Origin: Nevskiaceae bacterium
Lineage (GTDB): Bacteria > Pseudomonadota > Gammaproteobacteria > Nevskiales > Nevskiaceae
NCBI GenBank assembly: GCA_008012115.1
Contig: SSEB01000012.1
Location: forward strand, 124,001 to 188,000
DNA length: 64,000 bases
Direction of reading: 5' to 3'
Positions 1 to 12,196 of the stretch are shown one piece after another. The position numbers and the translations under genes are program-made. Below the pieces are notes generated by a model. The model had not been told where the DNA came from, did not search any database, and saw only the letters and a program-made list of their open reading frames with translations. Numbering within the stretch: the first letter of the stretch is position 1; every line of letters starts with the position of its first letter.

Positions 1-1
1 C

Positions 2-745
2 GAAGAACGCCGGTTGCAGACCGTCGAGACCAAGCTGGCGGAAATGAGCCGACGCCTCAACGGCATCAACTACACCGGCCTGGATCAGGACAACCTCAAG
101 CTGCGGGACGAGCTTCGCTCGCTGCGCGGCGAGGTCGAGCGCCTGCGGTTTGACGTCGACAGCCAGAGCAAGCGCGACAAGGATCAGTACATCGATCTGG
201 ACCGTCGCCTGCAGCGCCTCGAGGGCGGGGCCGCGCCGGCCGCCGCGCCGAGCGCCACCACGGTGCTGCCGACGCCGGCGACACCGCCGGTCGCCGGCGC
301 GCCCGGCGCCACTGCCGCACCGCCTGCCGTCGCTGCGCCGGTTGTCATCTCCAATGGCGGCGGCGGTTCGCCGGAAGAGGAGAGCGCGTACCTCACGACG
401 TTTGATCTGCTGAAAAACGGCAAGTATGACGATGCCATCCGTGGATTCCGCGCGATGCTCGACAAATGGCCGCAAGGCAAGTACGCGGATAACGCGACGT
501 ACTGGATGGGCGAGTCGTACTACGTCAAGGCGGATTACAAGTCGGCGCTGAACGCCTTCCAGACGGTGCTGAGCAAGTTCCCCAGCAGCAACCGGGCGCC
601 GGACGCGATGCTGAAGGTCGGGCTCAGCCAGATCGAACTGAAGCAGACCGACCAGGGACGTGCGACCTTGCAGAGGGTCATGCAGACCTATCCCAGCGCC
701 AACGCCGCCACGCTGGCCAAGCAGCGCCTCGACGCGCTCAAGTAA
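2..745 (+). CDS. cpoB: Tol-Pal cell division coordinator CpoB (YbgF), 5' truncated by the window
   Basis: Periplasmic protein that links Tol-Pal outer-membrane constriction to septal peptidoglycan synthesis. The reading frame is open from base 2, so the signal peptide and true start lie upstream of the window. What is visible is a charged heptad-like coiled coil (about 75 residues), an Ala/Pro-rich linker, then TPR repeats (motifs such as YWMGESYY and AFQTVLSKFPSS) to the C terminus. This coiled coil, linker, TPR order is that of CpoB. It is followed by a strong terminator and by queE, as in many gammaproteobacteria (tolB-pal-cpoB-queE-queC). Confidence 0.93.
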   Translation, partial: EERRLQTVETKLAEMSRRLNGINYTGLDQDNLKLRDELRSLRGEVERLRFDVDSQSKRDKDQYIDLDRRLQRLEGGAAPAAAPSATTVLPTPATPPVAGAPGATAAPPAVAAPVVISNGGGGSPEEESAYLTTFDLLKNGKYDDAIRGFRAMLDKWPQGKYADNATYWMGESYYVKADYKSALNAFQTVLSKFPSSNRAPDAMLKVGLSQIELKQTDQGRATLQRVMQTYPSANAATLAKQRLDALK

Positions 746-764
746 GTTGTTCGTTTGAAACCCG

Positions 765-796
765 CCCGGCGGCCGCACGGCCGCCGGGTTTTGTTT
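765..796 (+). terminator. Rho-independent terminator of the tol-pal-cpoB unit
   Basis: Perfect 10-bp stem CCCGGCGGCC / GGCCGCCGGG with a 4-base loop, followed by TTTTGTTTT. It lies 20 bases after the cpoB stop codon. Confidence 0.92.
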
Positions 797-819
797 TGAT
801 GGCGGGTTAAAATAACCGC

Positions 820-1485
820 ATGTCCGCATCGTCATCCGCCACGCCAACCCGTCTCAAGATCACCGAGATTTTCCTGTCGTTGCAGGGGGAATCCTCCCGC
901 GTGGGCTGGCCCACGGTGTTCATCCGCCTGACCGGATGCCCGCTGCGCTGCGGCTACTGCGACAGCGAATATGCCTTCTATGGTGGCCATTGGCGCAGTC
1001 TCGACGAAATCGTCGCCGAGGTTCGCCAGCACGGCGTTCGCCATGTCTGTGTGACGGGGGGGGAGCCGTTGGCGCAGAAAAATTGTCTGCCTTTGCTGAA
1101 AAGGCTTTGCGACGAAGGCTATCAGGTGTCACTGGAGACCAGCGGCGCCCTCGATATCAGCGCGGTCGATGCGCGCGTTGCCCGGGTGGTGGACATCAAG
1201 ACGCCAGGCTCCGGCGAGGTGGCGCGCAACCGCTGGGAAAACCTGCCGCTGCTGACACCCGCCGACGAAATCAAGTTCGTACTCTGCGGCCGTGAGGACT
1301 ACGAATGGGCACGCCAGATCGTGGCCGAGCACGCGCTGACTGAGCGTTGCGCTGTCCTGTTCTCGCCCAGCCAGGATCAACTGCCGGCACGCGAATTGGC
1401 CGACTGGTTGATCGCGGACCATCTGCCCGTGCGTTTCCAGCTGCAGTTGCACAAAGTGTTGTGGGGCAACGTCCCGGGAAAATGA
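820..1485 (+). CDS. queE: 7-carboxy-7-deazaguanine synthase QueE
   Basis: Radical SAM enzyme that contracts the ring of 6-carboxytetrahydropterin to 7-carboxy-7-deazaguanine in queuosine and preQ1 synthesis. The 221-residue protein has the CxxxCxxC cluster motif at Cys40, Cys44 and Cys47 (CPLRCGYC), preceded by a LQGESSRVG stretch and followed by VTGGEP, the glycine-rich SAM contact of the family. Its stop codon overlaps the queC start as ATGA, so the two genes are probably translationally coupled. The length is normal for the family. Confidence 0.96.
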   Translation: MSASSSATPTRLKITEIFLSLQGESSRVGWPTVFIRLTGCPLRCGYCDSEYAFYGGHWRSLDEIVAEVRQHGVRHVCVTGGEPLAQKNCLPLLKRLCDEGYQVSLETSGALDISAVDARVARVVDIKTPGSGEVARNRWENLPLLTPADEIKFVLCGREDYEWARQIVAEHALTERCAVLFSPSQDQLPARELADWLIADHLPVRFQLQLHKVLWGNVPGK

Positions 1486-2168
1486 GCGATATGTCGACAG
1501 CTCGCAAGGCGGTAGTGCTGCTCTCCGGCGGTCTCGATTCCGCCACGGTCCTGGCGCAGGCCCGCGCCGATGGCTATATCTGCCACGCGCTGTCGGTGTC
1601 CTACGGTCAGCGTCATGTCGCAGAACTGAAGGCGGCGGAACGCGTCGTTTCGAGCCTGGGCGCGCACGCCCATCAGGTGATCAGCGTCAACCTCAACGCG
1701 GTGGGCGGATCCGCGCTGACCGACCGCAGTATCGCGGTGCCGGAAGCCCCCACCGCTGGGATTCCGGTCACCTACGTCCCGGCGCGCAATACGCTGTTCC
1801 TGTCCCTGGCCCTGGGCTGGGCGGAAGTGATCGGTGCACGCGACCTGTTCATCGGCGTCAACGCGGTCGATTACTCCGGCTATCCCGATTGCCGGCCCGA
1901 GTTCATCGCAGCCTTCGAGCGCCTGGCAGGCGTGGCCACGCGCGCCGGCGTCGAAGGTGCGGCATTCCGCATCCATACCCCGCTGATCCATTTGACCAAG
2001 GCCGAGATCATCCGGGAGGGAGTGCGCCTGGGCGTGGATTACGCGCAGACGGTGTCGTGCTACCAGGCGGATGAGGAGGGGCGCGCCTGCGGGCGATGCG
2101 ATTCCTGCCGCATCCGGCGCCAGGGGTTTGCGGACGCCAGCATCCCGGATCCGACGCGATACCGCTGA
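1482..2168 (+). CDS. queC: 7-cyano-7-deazaguanine synthase QueC
   Basis: ATP-dependent enzyme converting 7-carboxy-7-deazaguanine to preQ0, the step after QueE. The start at the ATG overlapping the queE stop (ATGA) is preferred over the longer open frame because it gives MSDMSTARK directly before the PP-loop ATPase motif [10 protein letters not shown]. The C-terminal zinc site is visible as Cys residues in SCYQAD and ACGRCDSC. At 228 aa it has the usual length. The frame upstream of 1482 lies inside queE and is not used. Confidence 0.96.
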   Translation: MSDMSTARKAVVLLSGGLDSATVLAQARADGYICHALSVSYGQRHVAELKAAERVVSSLGAHAHQVISVNLNAVGGSALTDRSIAVPEAPTAGIPVTYVPARNTLFLSLALGWAEVIGARDLFIGVNAVDYSGYPDCRPEFIAAFERLAGVATRAGVEGAAFRIHTPLIHLTKAEIIREGVRLGVDYAQTVSCYQADEEGRACGRCDSCRIRRQGFADASIPDPTRYR

Positions 2169-2171
2169 CGG

Positions 2172-2200
2172 TTCAAGTCCTCTGGCGTTTCGGGTATCAT
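2172..2200 (+). promoter_or_regulatory. Sigma-70-type promoter of the tRNA-Lys/tRNA-Pro unit
   Basis: TTCAAG and TATCAT separated by 17 bases, about 59 bases before the mature tRNA-Lys end. A GC-rich discriminator (TCGCGCCC) follows, as is typical of stable-RNA promoters. Confidence 0.65.
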
Positions 2201-2258
2201 TCGCGCCCTTCGCGGCACCAAGCCGTTGAAGCCAACGCACGGTTTTCCGTAGGACGAA

Positions 2259-2334
2259 GGGTCGTTAGCTCAGCCGGTAGAGCAGCTGGCTTTTAACCAG
2301 TTGGTCGATGGTTCGAATCCATCACGACCCACCA
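2259..2334 (+). tRNA. tRNA-Lys (UUU)
   Basis: 76-nt cloverleaf from GGGTCGTTAGC to an encoded CCA. The 7-bp acceptor stem GGGTCGT/ACGACCC, D-loop AGCTCAGCCGGTAGAGC, anticodon loop CTTTTAA (anticodon TTT) and T-loop GGTTCGAATCC are all visible. Confidence 0.97.
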
Positions 2335-2362
2335 CTTCGGATGATCCGTCACTGGTTCCTGT

Positions 2363-2439
<77 letters not shown>

Positions 2440-2458
2440 TTCGGAATCCTTCCGGCTC

Positions 2459-2484
2459 AACCGCCTCACGGCGGTTTTTGTTTT
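2459..2484 (+). terminator. Terminator after tRNA-Pro
   Basis: Stem AACCGCC / GGCGGTT with loop TCAC, followed by TTTGTTTT. It sits at the convergent junction with the minus-strand lipoprotein gene. Confidence 0.85.
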
Positions 2485-2488
2485 CCAC

Positions 2489-2950
2489 TTACTGCTGACC
2501 GAGGCTTTGCAGCACCGCTTCACGGGTGCGGCGCGCCAGATCGTTGCGGTCGTCATGCGCGTGCTCGCGCGGCGACGTGGTCGACACCGGTTTCAACGGA
2601 TTGAGTTCGTAGTACGTGACCATTGCGGTCTCGTAATCGTCGAGCTTGGGTGCGCAACTGCTCGCCGCGGCATCGGCCAGTGCCAACGGCGCGGTCCCGG
2701 AATTGCGGTGCGCCGATGTCGCGAACATCATGCAGGCCGAGTATTCGTTGCTGGATACTGTGGCCCGCTGCAGCGCTTGCCGGGCGCGTTCGCGGTTTTG
2801 GGCGTCGCTGCTGACCGCCGGCCGGCTTGGACGCAGCGTGTGAGCCGCAGGCGGCACCGCCTCGTGCGCACAGGCGGCCAGCAGCGACACGGTCATCGCG
2901 ACGAGAAAACGGCGCAGTCTCTGGGAAGGAGGAGCAGACAGCATGGTCAT
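2489..2950 (-). CDS. Small lipoprotein of unknown function
   Basis: A 153-residue protein I do not recognise. The start at 2950 ([10 protein letters not shown]) overlaps the hmuV stop as ATGA and puts a signal peptide with lipobox LLAAC about 26 residues in; the longer frame lies inside hmuV and is rejected. The mature part is Ala-rich, hydrophilic and has several Cys residues but no recognisable domain. Translational coupling makes it the third cistron of the hmuU-hmuV operon, yet it is far too short to be the missing periplasmic binding protein. Any link to transport is inference. Confidence 0.75.
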   Translation of the reverse strand: MTMLSAPPSQRLRRFLVAMTVSLLAACAHEAVPPAAHTLRPSRPAVSSDAQNRERARQALQRATVSSNEYSACMMFATSAHRNSGTAPLALADAAASSCAPKLDDYETAMVTYYELNPLKPVSTTSPREHAHDDRNDLARRTREAVLQSLGQQ

Positions 2951-3723
2951 GGGCGGACGGCGATGAGCGTTTGGCTGGCGTCGGCGGTTTGCAGGATTTC
3001 GATACGCACGCCGTAGACCCTTTCCAGATTCGCCCGGTTCAGTGTCTCTGAGGGAGCGCCCTGGGCAAGCAGTTGGCCGCAGCATAGCAGGCTGACCTGA
3101 TCGGCATAGGCGAGCGCGAGGTTGGGATCGTGCAGGACGACGAGCACGCCGGCGCCGCCCGCGGCAAAGCGGCGCGCCACCTGCAGGCAGGCGTGCTGAT
3201 GTGCGAGGTCGAGACTTGCCGTTGGCTCGTCCAGGAGCAGATAGCGTTCGCCAGCCGGCTCCCAGACCTGGGCCAGCACACGGGCCAGTTGCACGCGTGC
3301 GCGCTCGCCCCCGGATAGCGTCAGGTAGGAGCGGTCCCGCAGGTGGGCGGCATCGGTCGCTGCGAGGGCATCGTCGATGATCTGCGCCTCACGCGCCGGC
3401 GTTTGCCGGATGCAGGGCGTACGTCCCAGCGCCACCACTTGGCATGCCGTGAAGTCGAAAGCTAGGTCGCTGGCCTGTGGCAGGACGGCGCGCTGTCGGG
3501 CCAGCTCCAGCCGCGGCCAGGCCTGCAGCGGGCGCTGCGCCAGCCGGACCACGCCTTGATCGCTGCGCAAGTCGCCCGCCAGCAGCTTGAGCAGGGTCGA
3601 TTTGCCGGCGCCATTGGGTCCCAGCACAGCGTGGACCTGGCCGGGTTCCAATGTCAGGCCGACATCGTCCAGCAAGGTTAGGCCGCCAGCGTAATAGCGG
3701 AGCGACTCGGCGGCGAGGCTCAT
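2947..3723 (-). CDS. hmuV: ABC transporter ATPase, HmuV-like (heme/iron or cobalamin family)
   Basis: ATP-binding subunit of a FecCD-type importer. The 258-residue protein has Walker A GPNGAGKST (residues 35-43), Q-loop LPQ, signature LSGGE, Walker B LLLDEP and the H-loop in VVLHDPNLALAYAD. The motif LDLAHQHACLQVARR and the C-terminal VYGVRIEIL are close to HmuV hemin ATPases, which is why I favour heme over B12. It overlaps both hmuU upstream and the lipoprotein gene downstream by 4 bases (ATGA each time). Substrate is inferred. Confidence 0.88.
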   Translation of the reverse strand: MSLAAESLRYYAGGLTLLDDVGLTLEPGQVHAVLGPNGAGKSTLLKLLAGDLRSDQGVVRLAQRPLQAWPRLELARQRAVLPQASDLAFDFTACQVVALGRTPCIRQTPAREAQIIDDALAATDAAHLRDRSYLTLSGGERARVQLARVLAQVWEPAGERYLLLDEPTASLDLAHQHACLQVARRFAAGGAGVLVVLHDPNLALAYADQVSLLCCGQLLAQGAPSETLNRANLERVYGVRIEILQTADASQTLIAVRP

Positions 3724-4781
3724 AGCGCCTCCGACAGATGGCGGTAGCGCAAGAGCAGGGCAAGGAAGAACGGTCCGCCGATCAGCGCGGTCAGTACGCC
3801 CACCGGCAGTTCCGCCGGTGCGAGCACCAGCCGCGCCGCGGTGTCGGCAAGCGACAGCAGGGCGCCGCCCAGCAGGGCCGAGGCAGGCAGGATCAGGCGA
3901 TGGTCAGGGCCGCAGGCCATGCGGACCAGGTGCGGCACGATCAAGCCGATGAAACCGATGACGCCCGCCAACGCCACGCTGGTGCCCACGGCCAGCACGA
4001 CCAGCAGCAGCACGCGCAGCTTGAGTCGCTCGACGTCGATGCCAAGATGACCGGCCTCGGCCTCACCCAGCAGCAGGGCGTTGAGCGCACCGGCCTCCCG
4101 CGGCAGGGCCAGCAGCGCCAATAGCAGGAAGGGCGCGCCGGCCAGCAGCTCACTCCAGCCCGCCTTGCCCAGGGAGCCGAACATCCAGAAGCTCAACGAG
4201 CGCAGGGCGCCAGCGTCGGCGATCTGCGTCAGGAAGCCGATGCCGGCCCCGGCCACGGCGTTGATGGCCAACCCGGCCAGCAGCAGGGTGCCCGTCCGGG
4301 CCACGCCGTCCAGCGATGCCAGGCGCAGCACCAGCAGAGTGGTAAGCGCGCCCCCGGCAAAGCTGGCCAGGGGCAGCGTCCAGCGCATCGGCAGCAGGCT
4401 CCAATGCGCCGTCTCGCCGAGGACGATGACCGCCACCGCGGCGAGCGCCGCGCCGCTGGAGACGCCCACCAGGCCGGGATCGGCCAGCGGATTGCGGAAC
4501 ACCGCCTGCATCGCGGCGCCGGCTTCGGCCAGCGCTGCGCCCACCAGCAGGCCCAGCAGCAGGCGCGGCAGGCGCAGATCGACCACAGCGATGGCCTGCA
4601 TGCGCTCCGGTGGGGCGGCCGGCCAGCCCAGCGGCTGTGCGAGGCTGGCCAGCACAGCCTTCACCGGTATGGCGTAGCTACCCAGGCACAACGCCAGCAC
4701 GCAAGCCAGGGCGAGCGCGACCGACAGTCCGGCGTAGACCATAGAGGCAGGCAGACGTGAATGGGGCTGGAGAAAAGGCAT
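3720..4781 (-). CDS. hmuU: FecCD-family ABC transporter permease, HmuU-like
   Basis: Inner-membrane permease of an iron-chelate, heme or cobalamin importer; 353 residues with about nine to ten hydrophobic segments. Family motifs include LRLPRLLLGLLVGAALAEAGA, here LRLPRLLLG then GAAMQAVFRNPLADPGLVG (the coupling-helix region), and GVIGFIGLIVPHLVR near the C terminus. It is the first gene of the minus-strand operon; no HmuT/BtuF-type binding protein is next to it. Its start lies 18 bases from repeat element A, which fills the region toward tRNA-Leu. Confidence 0.9.
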   Translation of the reverse strand: MPFLQPHSRLPASMVYAGLSVALALACVLALCLGSYAIPVKAVLASLAQPLGWPAAPPERMQAIAVVDLRLPRLLLGLLVGAALAEAGAAMQAVFRNPLADPGLVGVSSGAALAAVAVIVLGETAHWSLLPMRWTLPLASFAGGALTTLLVLRLASLDGVARTGTLLLAGLAINAVAGAGIGFLTQIADAGALRSLSFWMFGSLGKAGWSELLAGAPFLLLALLALPREAGALNALLLGEAEAGHLGIDVERLKLRVLLLVVLAVGTSVALAGVIGFIGLIVPHLVRMACGPDHRLILPASALLGGALLSLADTAARLVLAPAELPVGVLTALIGGPFFLALLLRYRHLSEAL

Positions 4782-4799
4782 GTCGATGACCGAATAGGG

Positions 4800-4913
4800 G
4801 CCACCCGCTGCTGGCTCAGATGCGGATGGGGTTGTTTTATTTTATTATTCATTTAATTAAATGAATAATATAAAATAACAATTCCGATCTTCGCTGCGGC
4901 CTGAGCGGGTGGC
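4800..4913. repeat. 114-bp palindromic element, copy A
   Basis: Ends are a perfect 10-bp inverted repeat, GCCACCCGCT at 4800-4809 and AGCGGGTGGC at 4904-4913. The 46-bp core (4834-4879; 4 G/C of 46) starts GTTTTAT and ends AATAAC. The core contains a perfect 26-bp palindrome (half-site ATTATTCATTTAA) whose dyad, between 4856 and 4857, is the exact midpoint of the element. This is the only copy in a divergent region (hmuU / tRNA-Leu). I see no flanking direct repeat. Confidence 0.93.
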
Positions 4914-4942
4914 GCGGAGAATAGCCGAATCGTGACCGCAAG

Positions 4943-4971
4943 GACTGAAAAACGCCTCCGGCTGGTATACT
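4943..4971 (+). promoter_or_regulatory. Putative promoter of tRNA-Leu(UAG)
   Basis: TATACT at 4966-4971 with GACTGA 17 bases upstream. The distance to the mature tRNA end is only 11 bases, so processing of a short leader is implied. The -35 match is weak. Confidence 0.5.
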
Positions 4972-4982
4972 TCGCCGCTCTC

Positions 4983-5066
4983 GCGAGCGTGGCGGAATTG
5001 GTAGACGCAGCAGATTTAGGTTCTGCCGCCTTTGGCGTGGGGGTTCGAGTCCCTCCGTTCGCACCA
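4983..5066 (+). tRNA. tRNA-Leu (UAG)
   Basis: 84-nt type II tRNA from GCGAGCGTGGCGG to an encoded CCA. The anticodon loop TTTAGGT gives anticodon TAG, the variable arm is long (TGCCGCCTTTGGCGTGGG), and the T-arm is GGGTTCGAGTCCC. It lies directly upstream of tig. Confidence 0.96.
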
Positions 5067-5115
5067 GCGGGTTTCATCCCTTCGCGGTTTCACCATCATC
5101 AATCGGGTTCTTGCA

Positions 5116-6441
5116 ATGGAAGTTCATGTTGAAGCGCCGGGCGGCCTGCGCCGGCAAATGCGTGTTCGCGTTCCGGCCGAGCGCGTCAGCCAGGCGGTGG
5201 GCGAGCGCCTCAAGCGCATGGCAGCGCGCGCGAAAATCCCCGGCTTCCGTCCGGGCAAGGCACCGTTTAGCGTGATCCAGCAGCAGTACGGCGAGTCGGC
5301 CCGCCTCGACGCCGTGTCCGACATCGTGCAGCAGACCTACCCGGAAGCGCTTGGCCAGGCGGGTGTCAATCCGGCCGGCATGCCGAAGATCGATATCACG
5401 GTCGAGAAGCCCGGCGAAGCGCTGGAGTACGTGGCCCATTTCGAGGTCTACCCGGAGATCAAGCTGGCCGACCTGTCGTCCCTGAAGATCGAGAAGCCGG
5501 CCGTCGAAGTCACGGAAGCCGATGTCGACAAGCTGGTCGACAACCTGCGCAAGGCGCGCCGTACGCTGAACGACGTCAGCCGCGCCGCCCAGGACGGCGA
5601 CAGCGTGACCGTCGATTTCCTCGGCACGCTGGATGGCGTGGCGTTTGCCGGCAGCGAGGGCAAGGACATCACGTTTGAAATCGGCCAGGGCCAGTTCCTG
5701 CCGGACCTGGAGAAGGGTATTGCCGGCCACGCCGCTGGCGAATCGTTCAGCGTCGATGTGAGCTTCCCCGAGGACTATCGTGCGGAGAACCTCCGTGGCA
5801 AGACCGCGCAGTTCGCGGTGACGCTCAAGGCCGTGAAGGAGCCGAAGCTGCCGGAAATCGACGCGGATTTCCTCAAGGCGCACGGCGTGGCCGAGGGCGA
5901 GGGCGTTGACGCGCTGCGCACCAAGGGTCGTGCGGCCCTGGAGAAGGAGCGCGACAAGGCCATCCAGAACCGGCTCAAGTCGCAGGCGCTGGACCAGTTG
6001 CTGGCGATCAATCCGATCGATGTGCCGGCGGCCCTGATCGAGCAGGAAATCCCGCGCATGCGCCAGGAAGCCGGCGCCCGCATGAACATGGCCAAGATCA
6101 ACGAGGACAAGCTCAAGGAACTGCTCCCCGACGCGCTGTTCGAGCCGCAGGCGCGCCGCCGCGTGGCGCTGGGCCTGCTGATCGGCGAGGTCATCAAGAA
6201 TCGCGAGATCAAGCTGGACGCCGCCCGCGTCGAGAAGGCGCTGAGCGACATGGCCGGCGATTACGAGCAGCCGGAGCAGGTCAAGCAGTTCTACCGCAGC
6301 CGTCAGGACCTGATGCAGGGTCTGAGCGCGATGGTGCTGGAAGACCAGGTGGTCGACAGCCTCGTCGCCGGCGTTGCGCCGACCGCGGTGGCCATGTCGC
6401 TGGACGAGCTCTTGAAACCGCAGCAGCAAGCCCAAGCTTAA
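5116..6441 (+). CDS. tig: Trigger factor
   Basis: Ribosome-associated chaperone and peptidyl-prolyl isomerase. The start at 5116 gives MEVHVEAPGG; the longer open frame runs back into tRNA-Leu and is rejected. The ribosome-binding signature is visible as IPGFRPGKAP around residue 45, followed by an FKBP-like PPIase domain (DGDSVTVDFLGTLDG, FLPDLEKGIAGH) near residues 160-240 and the helical chaperone domain. At 441 aa the length is typical. The order tig-clpP-clpX is the widespread proteobacterial one. Confidence 0.97.
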   Translation: MEVHVEAPGGLRRQMRVRVPAERVSQAVGERLKRMAARAKIPGFRPGKAPFSVIQQQYGESARLDAVSDIVQQTYPEALGQAGVNPAGMPKIDITVEKPGEALEYVAHFEVYPEIKLADLSSLKIEKPAVEVTEADVDKLVDNLRKARRTLNDVSRAAQDGDSVTVDFLGTLDGVAFAGSEGKDITFEIGQGQFLPDLEKGIAGHAAGESFSVDVSFPEDYRAENLRGKTAQFAVTLKAVKEPKLPEIDADFLKAHGVAEGEGVDALRTKGRAALEKERDKAIQNRLKSQALDQLLAINPIDVPAALIEQEIPRMRQEAGARMNMAKINEDKLKELLPDALFEPQARRRVALGLLIGEVIKNREIKLDAARVEKALSDMAGDYEQPEQVKQFYRSRQDLMQGLSAMVLEDQVVDSLVAGVAPTAVAMSLDELLKPQQQAQA

Positions 6442-6450
6442 TCCGGTGGT

Positions 6451-6480
6451 GCCGGGGACGTGTCGCAACGCGTCCCCGGC
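6451..6480 (+). terminator. Intercistronic hairpin between tig and clpP
   Basis: Perfect 10-bp stem GCCGGGGACG / CGTCCCCGGC with a 10-base loop, 9 bases after the tig stop. There is no T-tract, so it may be an attenuator or mRNA-stabilising hairpin rather than a full terminator. Confidence 0.55.
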
Positions 6481-6519
6481 GCATTTACTCACTCCTATCC
6501 GTACGACCAGGAACACTAC

Positions 6520-7140
6520 ATGACCGATATCCTGACCCGCGCCCAGCACCTGGTACCGATGGTGGTGGAGCAGACAGCCCGCGGCGAACGTGCATTCGAT
6601 ATTTACTCGCGCCTGCTCAAGGAGCGCGTGATCTTCCTGGTCGGCGGCATCGACGATCACGTCGCCAATCTTGTGGTGGCGCAGCTGCTGTTCCTGGAAT
6701 CCGAGAACCCGGATAAGGACATTCACCTGTACATCAACTCGCCGGGCGGTGTGATCACCTCGGGTCTGTCGATCTACGACACGATGAAGTTCATCAAGCC
6801 CGACGTGGCGACGATGTGCATCGGTCAGGCCTGCAGCATGGGTTCCTTCCTGCTCTCGGCCGGCGCCAAGGGCAAGCGCTACTGTCTGCCCAACTCCCGC
6901 GTCATGATCCACCAGCCTTCGGGCGGCGCACAGGGTCAGGCGACCGATATCGAGATCCAGGCCAAGGAAATTCTCTACCTGCGCAATCGCCTCAACGGTC
7001 TCTATGCCGAGCACACTGGCCAGCCGCTGGAAAAAATCGAGCGTGACGTCGAGCGCGACTACTTCATGAACGCCGAACAGGCCAAGGAATACGGTCTCAT
7101 CGACCAGATTCTGGATAAGCGGGCCGCGCCGGCGGCCTGA
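6520..7140 (+). CDS. clpP: ATP-dependent Clp protease proteolytic subunit
   Basis: Serine protease that forms two heptameric rings and degrades substrates unfolded by ClpX or ClpA. The start at 6520 gives [10 protein letters not shown]; the frame upstream of it is non-coding leader. The 206-residue protein has the family stretch YINSPGG, the nucleophile Ser in QACSMGS, the catalytic His in VMIHQPSGG, and an Asp in the [10 protein letters not shown] region. A Cys stands just before the nucleophile, where Ala is commoner (AASMG). Confidence 0.98.
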   Translation: MTDILTRAQHLVPMVVEQTARGERAFDIYSRLLKERVIFLVGGIDDHVANLVVAQLLFLESENPDKDIHLYINSPGGVITSGLSIYDTMKFIKPDVATMCIGQACSMGSFLLSAGAKGKRYCLPNSRVMIHQPSGGAQGQATDIEIQAKEILYLRNRLNGLYAEHTGQPLEKIERDVERDYFMNAEQAKEYGLIDQILDKRAAPAA

Positions 7141-7236
7141 TGGTCGTCGACAGCCGGTTTTATCTATTTTTCAATCAAATGACACTGTGATATACATGGT
7201 GTGACCTCGGTTTATCGAGGGCGTCAGGACTGTGCG

Positions 7237-8502
<1,266 letters not shown>

Positions 8503-8520
8503 GCCGGAGGGTGCAATAAA

Positions 8521-8545
8521 AAGCCCCGCGATGCGGGGCTTTTTT
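8521..8545. terminator. Bidirectional terminator between clpX and the parA-like gene
   Basis: Perfect 9-bp stem AAGCCCCGC / GCGGGGCTT with loop GAT, A-tract before and T-tract after. It can end transcription from both convergent genes. Confidence 0.92.
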
Positions 8546-8548
8546 GCG

Positions 8549-9316
8549 TCAGGGCTTCAGTGCCTCGTACAGCGCCACGTATTCTTTGGTGACACGATGG
8601 CTGGCGTCGAGAAAGATCAGCGGCGTGTGATGCTCATGTGATTCCTTGACGATGACCGAACTGCCCAGCATCTGCGGCAGGATCGGACGTCCCTCGGCTT
8701 TGAGTTCTTCGACCATCCGCGTGGGCAGCTTGGAGCGCGCCTGGAACTGGTTGACGATGATGCCCTCGATCTCCAGGTCATCGTTGTGATCGGCGCGGAT
8801 TTCCTGCACGTTGTCGAGCAGGGTGTAGAGGGCCTGGCGCGCGAACTCATCGCAATCGAACGGAACCAGGCAGCGGTCCGAGGCAATCAGGGCCGAGCGG
8901 CTGTAGAAGTTGAGCGCGGGCGGCGTGTCGATGAAAACGGCATCGTAACCCTTGAGCCGCTTGAGCGCGTCGCGCAGCTTGTAGATCTTCTGCTTGGCCT
9001 CGAGCTTGACGATCAATTCTTCCAGCCGCGGATCGGCGGCGACCACGTCGAGATTCTCGAACGGCGTATTGCTGGCGTAGGCCACGAAGGGTTGCGACTG
9101 CAGGGAGAACGACAGCGTCGATTCGAAGAAGTCGGCGATGGTGCGATCCGGTTTCGCGGTGCTGCCGCCCATGAGGTATTGCGTCGCGTTGCCCTGCGTA
9201 TCGAGGTCGATCACCAGGGTCCGCAGTCCGCGCGACGCGGCGATCGCCGCCAGGTTGCAGACGATGGTGGTCTTGCCGACGCCGCCCTTCTGGTTGAATA
9301 CCACTCTTTTGGTCAT
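8549..9316 (-). CDS. ParA-family ATPase (orphan, no ParB alongside)
   Basis: Deviant Walker ATPase of the ParA/MinD superfamily, 255 residues from the ATG at 9316 (MTKRVVFNQ). The longer open frame upstream crosses the acnA terminator and is rejected. The deviant Walker A is KGGVGKTT at residues 10-17, with VIDLDTQGNAT and FIDTPPALN further on. No parB or parS-like partner is adjacent, so it is probably not the chromosomal parA; positioning or regulatory roles are possible. It follows acnA on the same strand but behind a terminator. Confidence 0.88.
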   Translation of the reverse strand: MTKRVVFNQKGGVGKTTIVCNLAAIAASRGLRTLVIDLDTQGNATQYLMGGSTAKPDRTIADFFESTLSFSLQSQPFVAYASNTPFENLDVVAADPRLEELIVKLEAKQKIYKLRDALKRLKGYDAVFIDTPPALNFYSRSALIASDRCLVPFDCDEFARQALYTLLDNVQEIRADHNDDLEIEGIIVNQFQARSKLPTRMVEELKAEGRPILPQMLGSSVIVKESHEHHTPLIFLDASHRVTKEYVALYEALKP

Positions 9317-9332
9317 GTTCCGATTTCCGATA

Positions 9333-9360
9333 ACAAAAGGGGCGGCATCTTTGCCGCCCC
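9333..9360 (-). terminator. Terminator of acnA
   Basis: Perfect 9-bp stem (plus strand GGGGCGGCA / TGCCGCCCC, loop TCTT). Reading on the minus strand it is followed by TTTTGTT. Confidence 0.88.
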
Positions 9361-9386
9361 CTGGGTCACAGCACGATTGATGCCAA

Positions 9387-12053
<2,667 letters not shown>

Positions 12054-12133
12054 GGCGATCACTCCGTGGTGGCTAGGCAGTTCAGCGAATATTGCGCAGG
12101 GGAGGCTGAGCAGATGCGATTAAAGCGCGCGAA

Positions 12134-12162
12134 ATTATACTGGAATTGCCCAGCCGAAATCC
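12134..12162 (-). promoter_or_regulatory. Putative acnA promoter
   Basis: A perfect TATAAT on the minus strand (12139-12134), about 81 bases before the acnA start. The -35 region 17 bases further up (GGATTT) is a poor match, so an activator may be needed. Confidence 0.55.
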
Positions 12163-12196
12163 GGATGGCGTTGAAAATCCGGGGCGTTTTCGCATT

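Noticed and set aside
4800..4913. 114-bp elements as integron attC sites (GTT...AAC borders)
   Set aside because: In attC the GTTRRRY/RYYYAAC boxes are at the outer ends; here they are internal, no integrase or cassettes are present and the neighbours are housekeeping genes.
5074..7014. 646-codon open frame antisense to tig and clpP
   Set aside because: High-GC shadow frame; repetitive His/Leu/Arg composition and perfect genes on the other strand.
7160..7200. AT-rich stretch before clpX as a further 114-bp element
   Set aside because: No ACCCGCT/AGCGGGT ends around it; better read as a promoter region.
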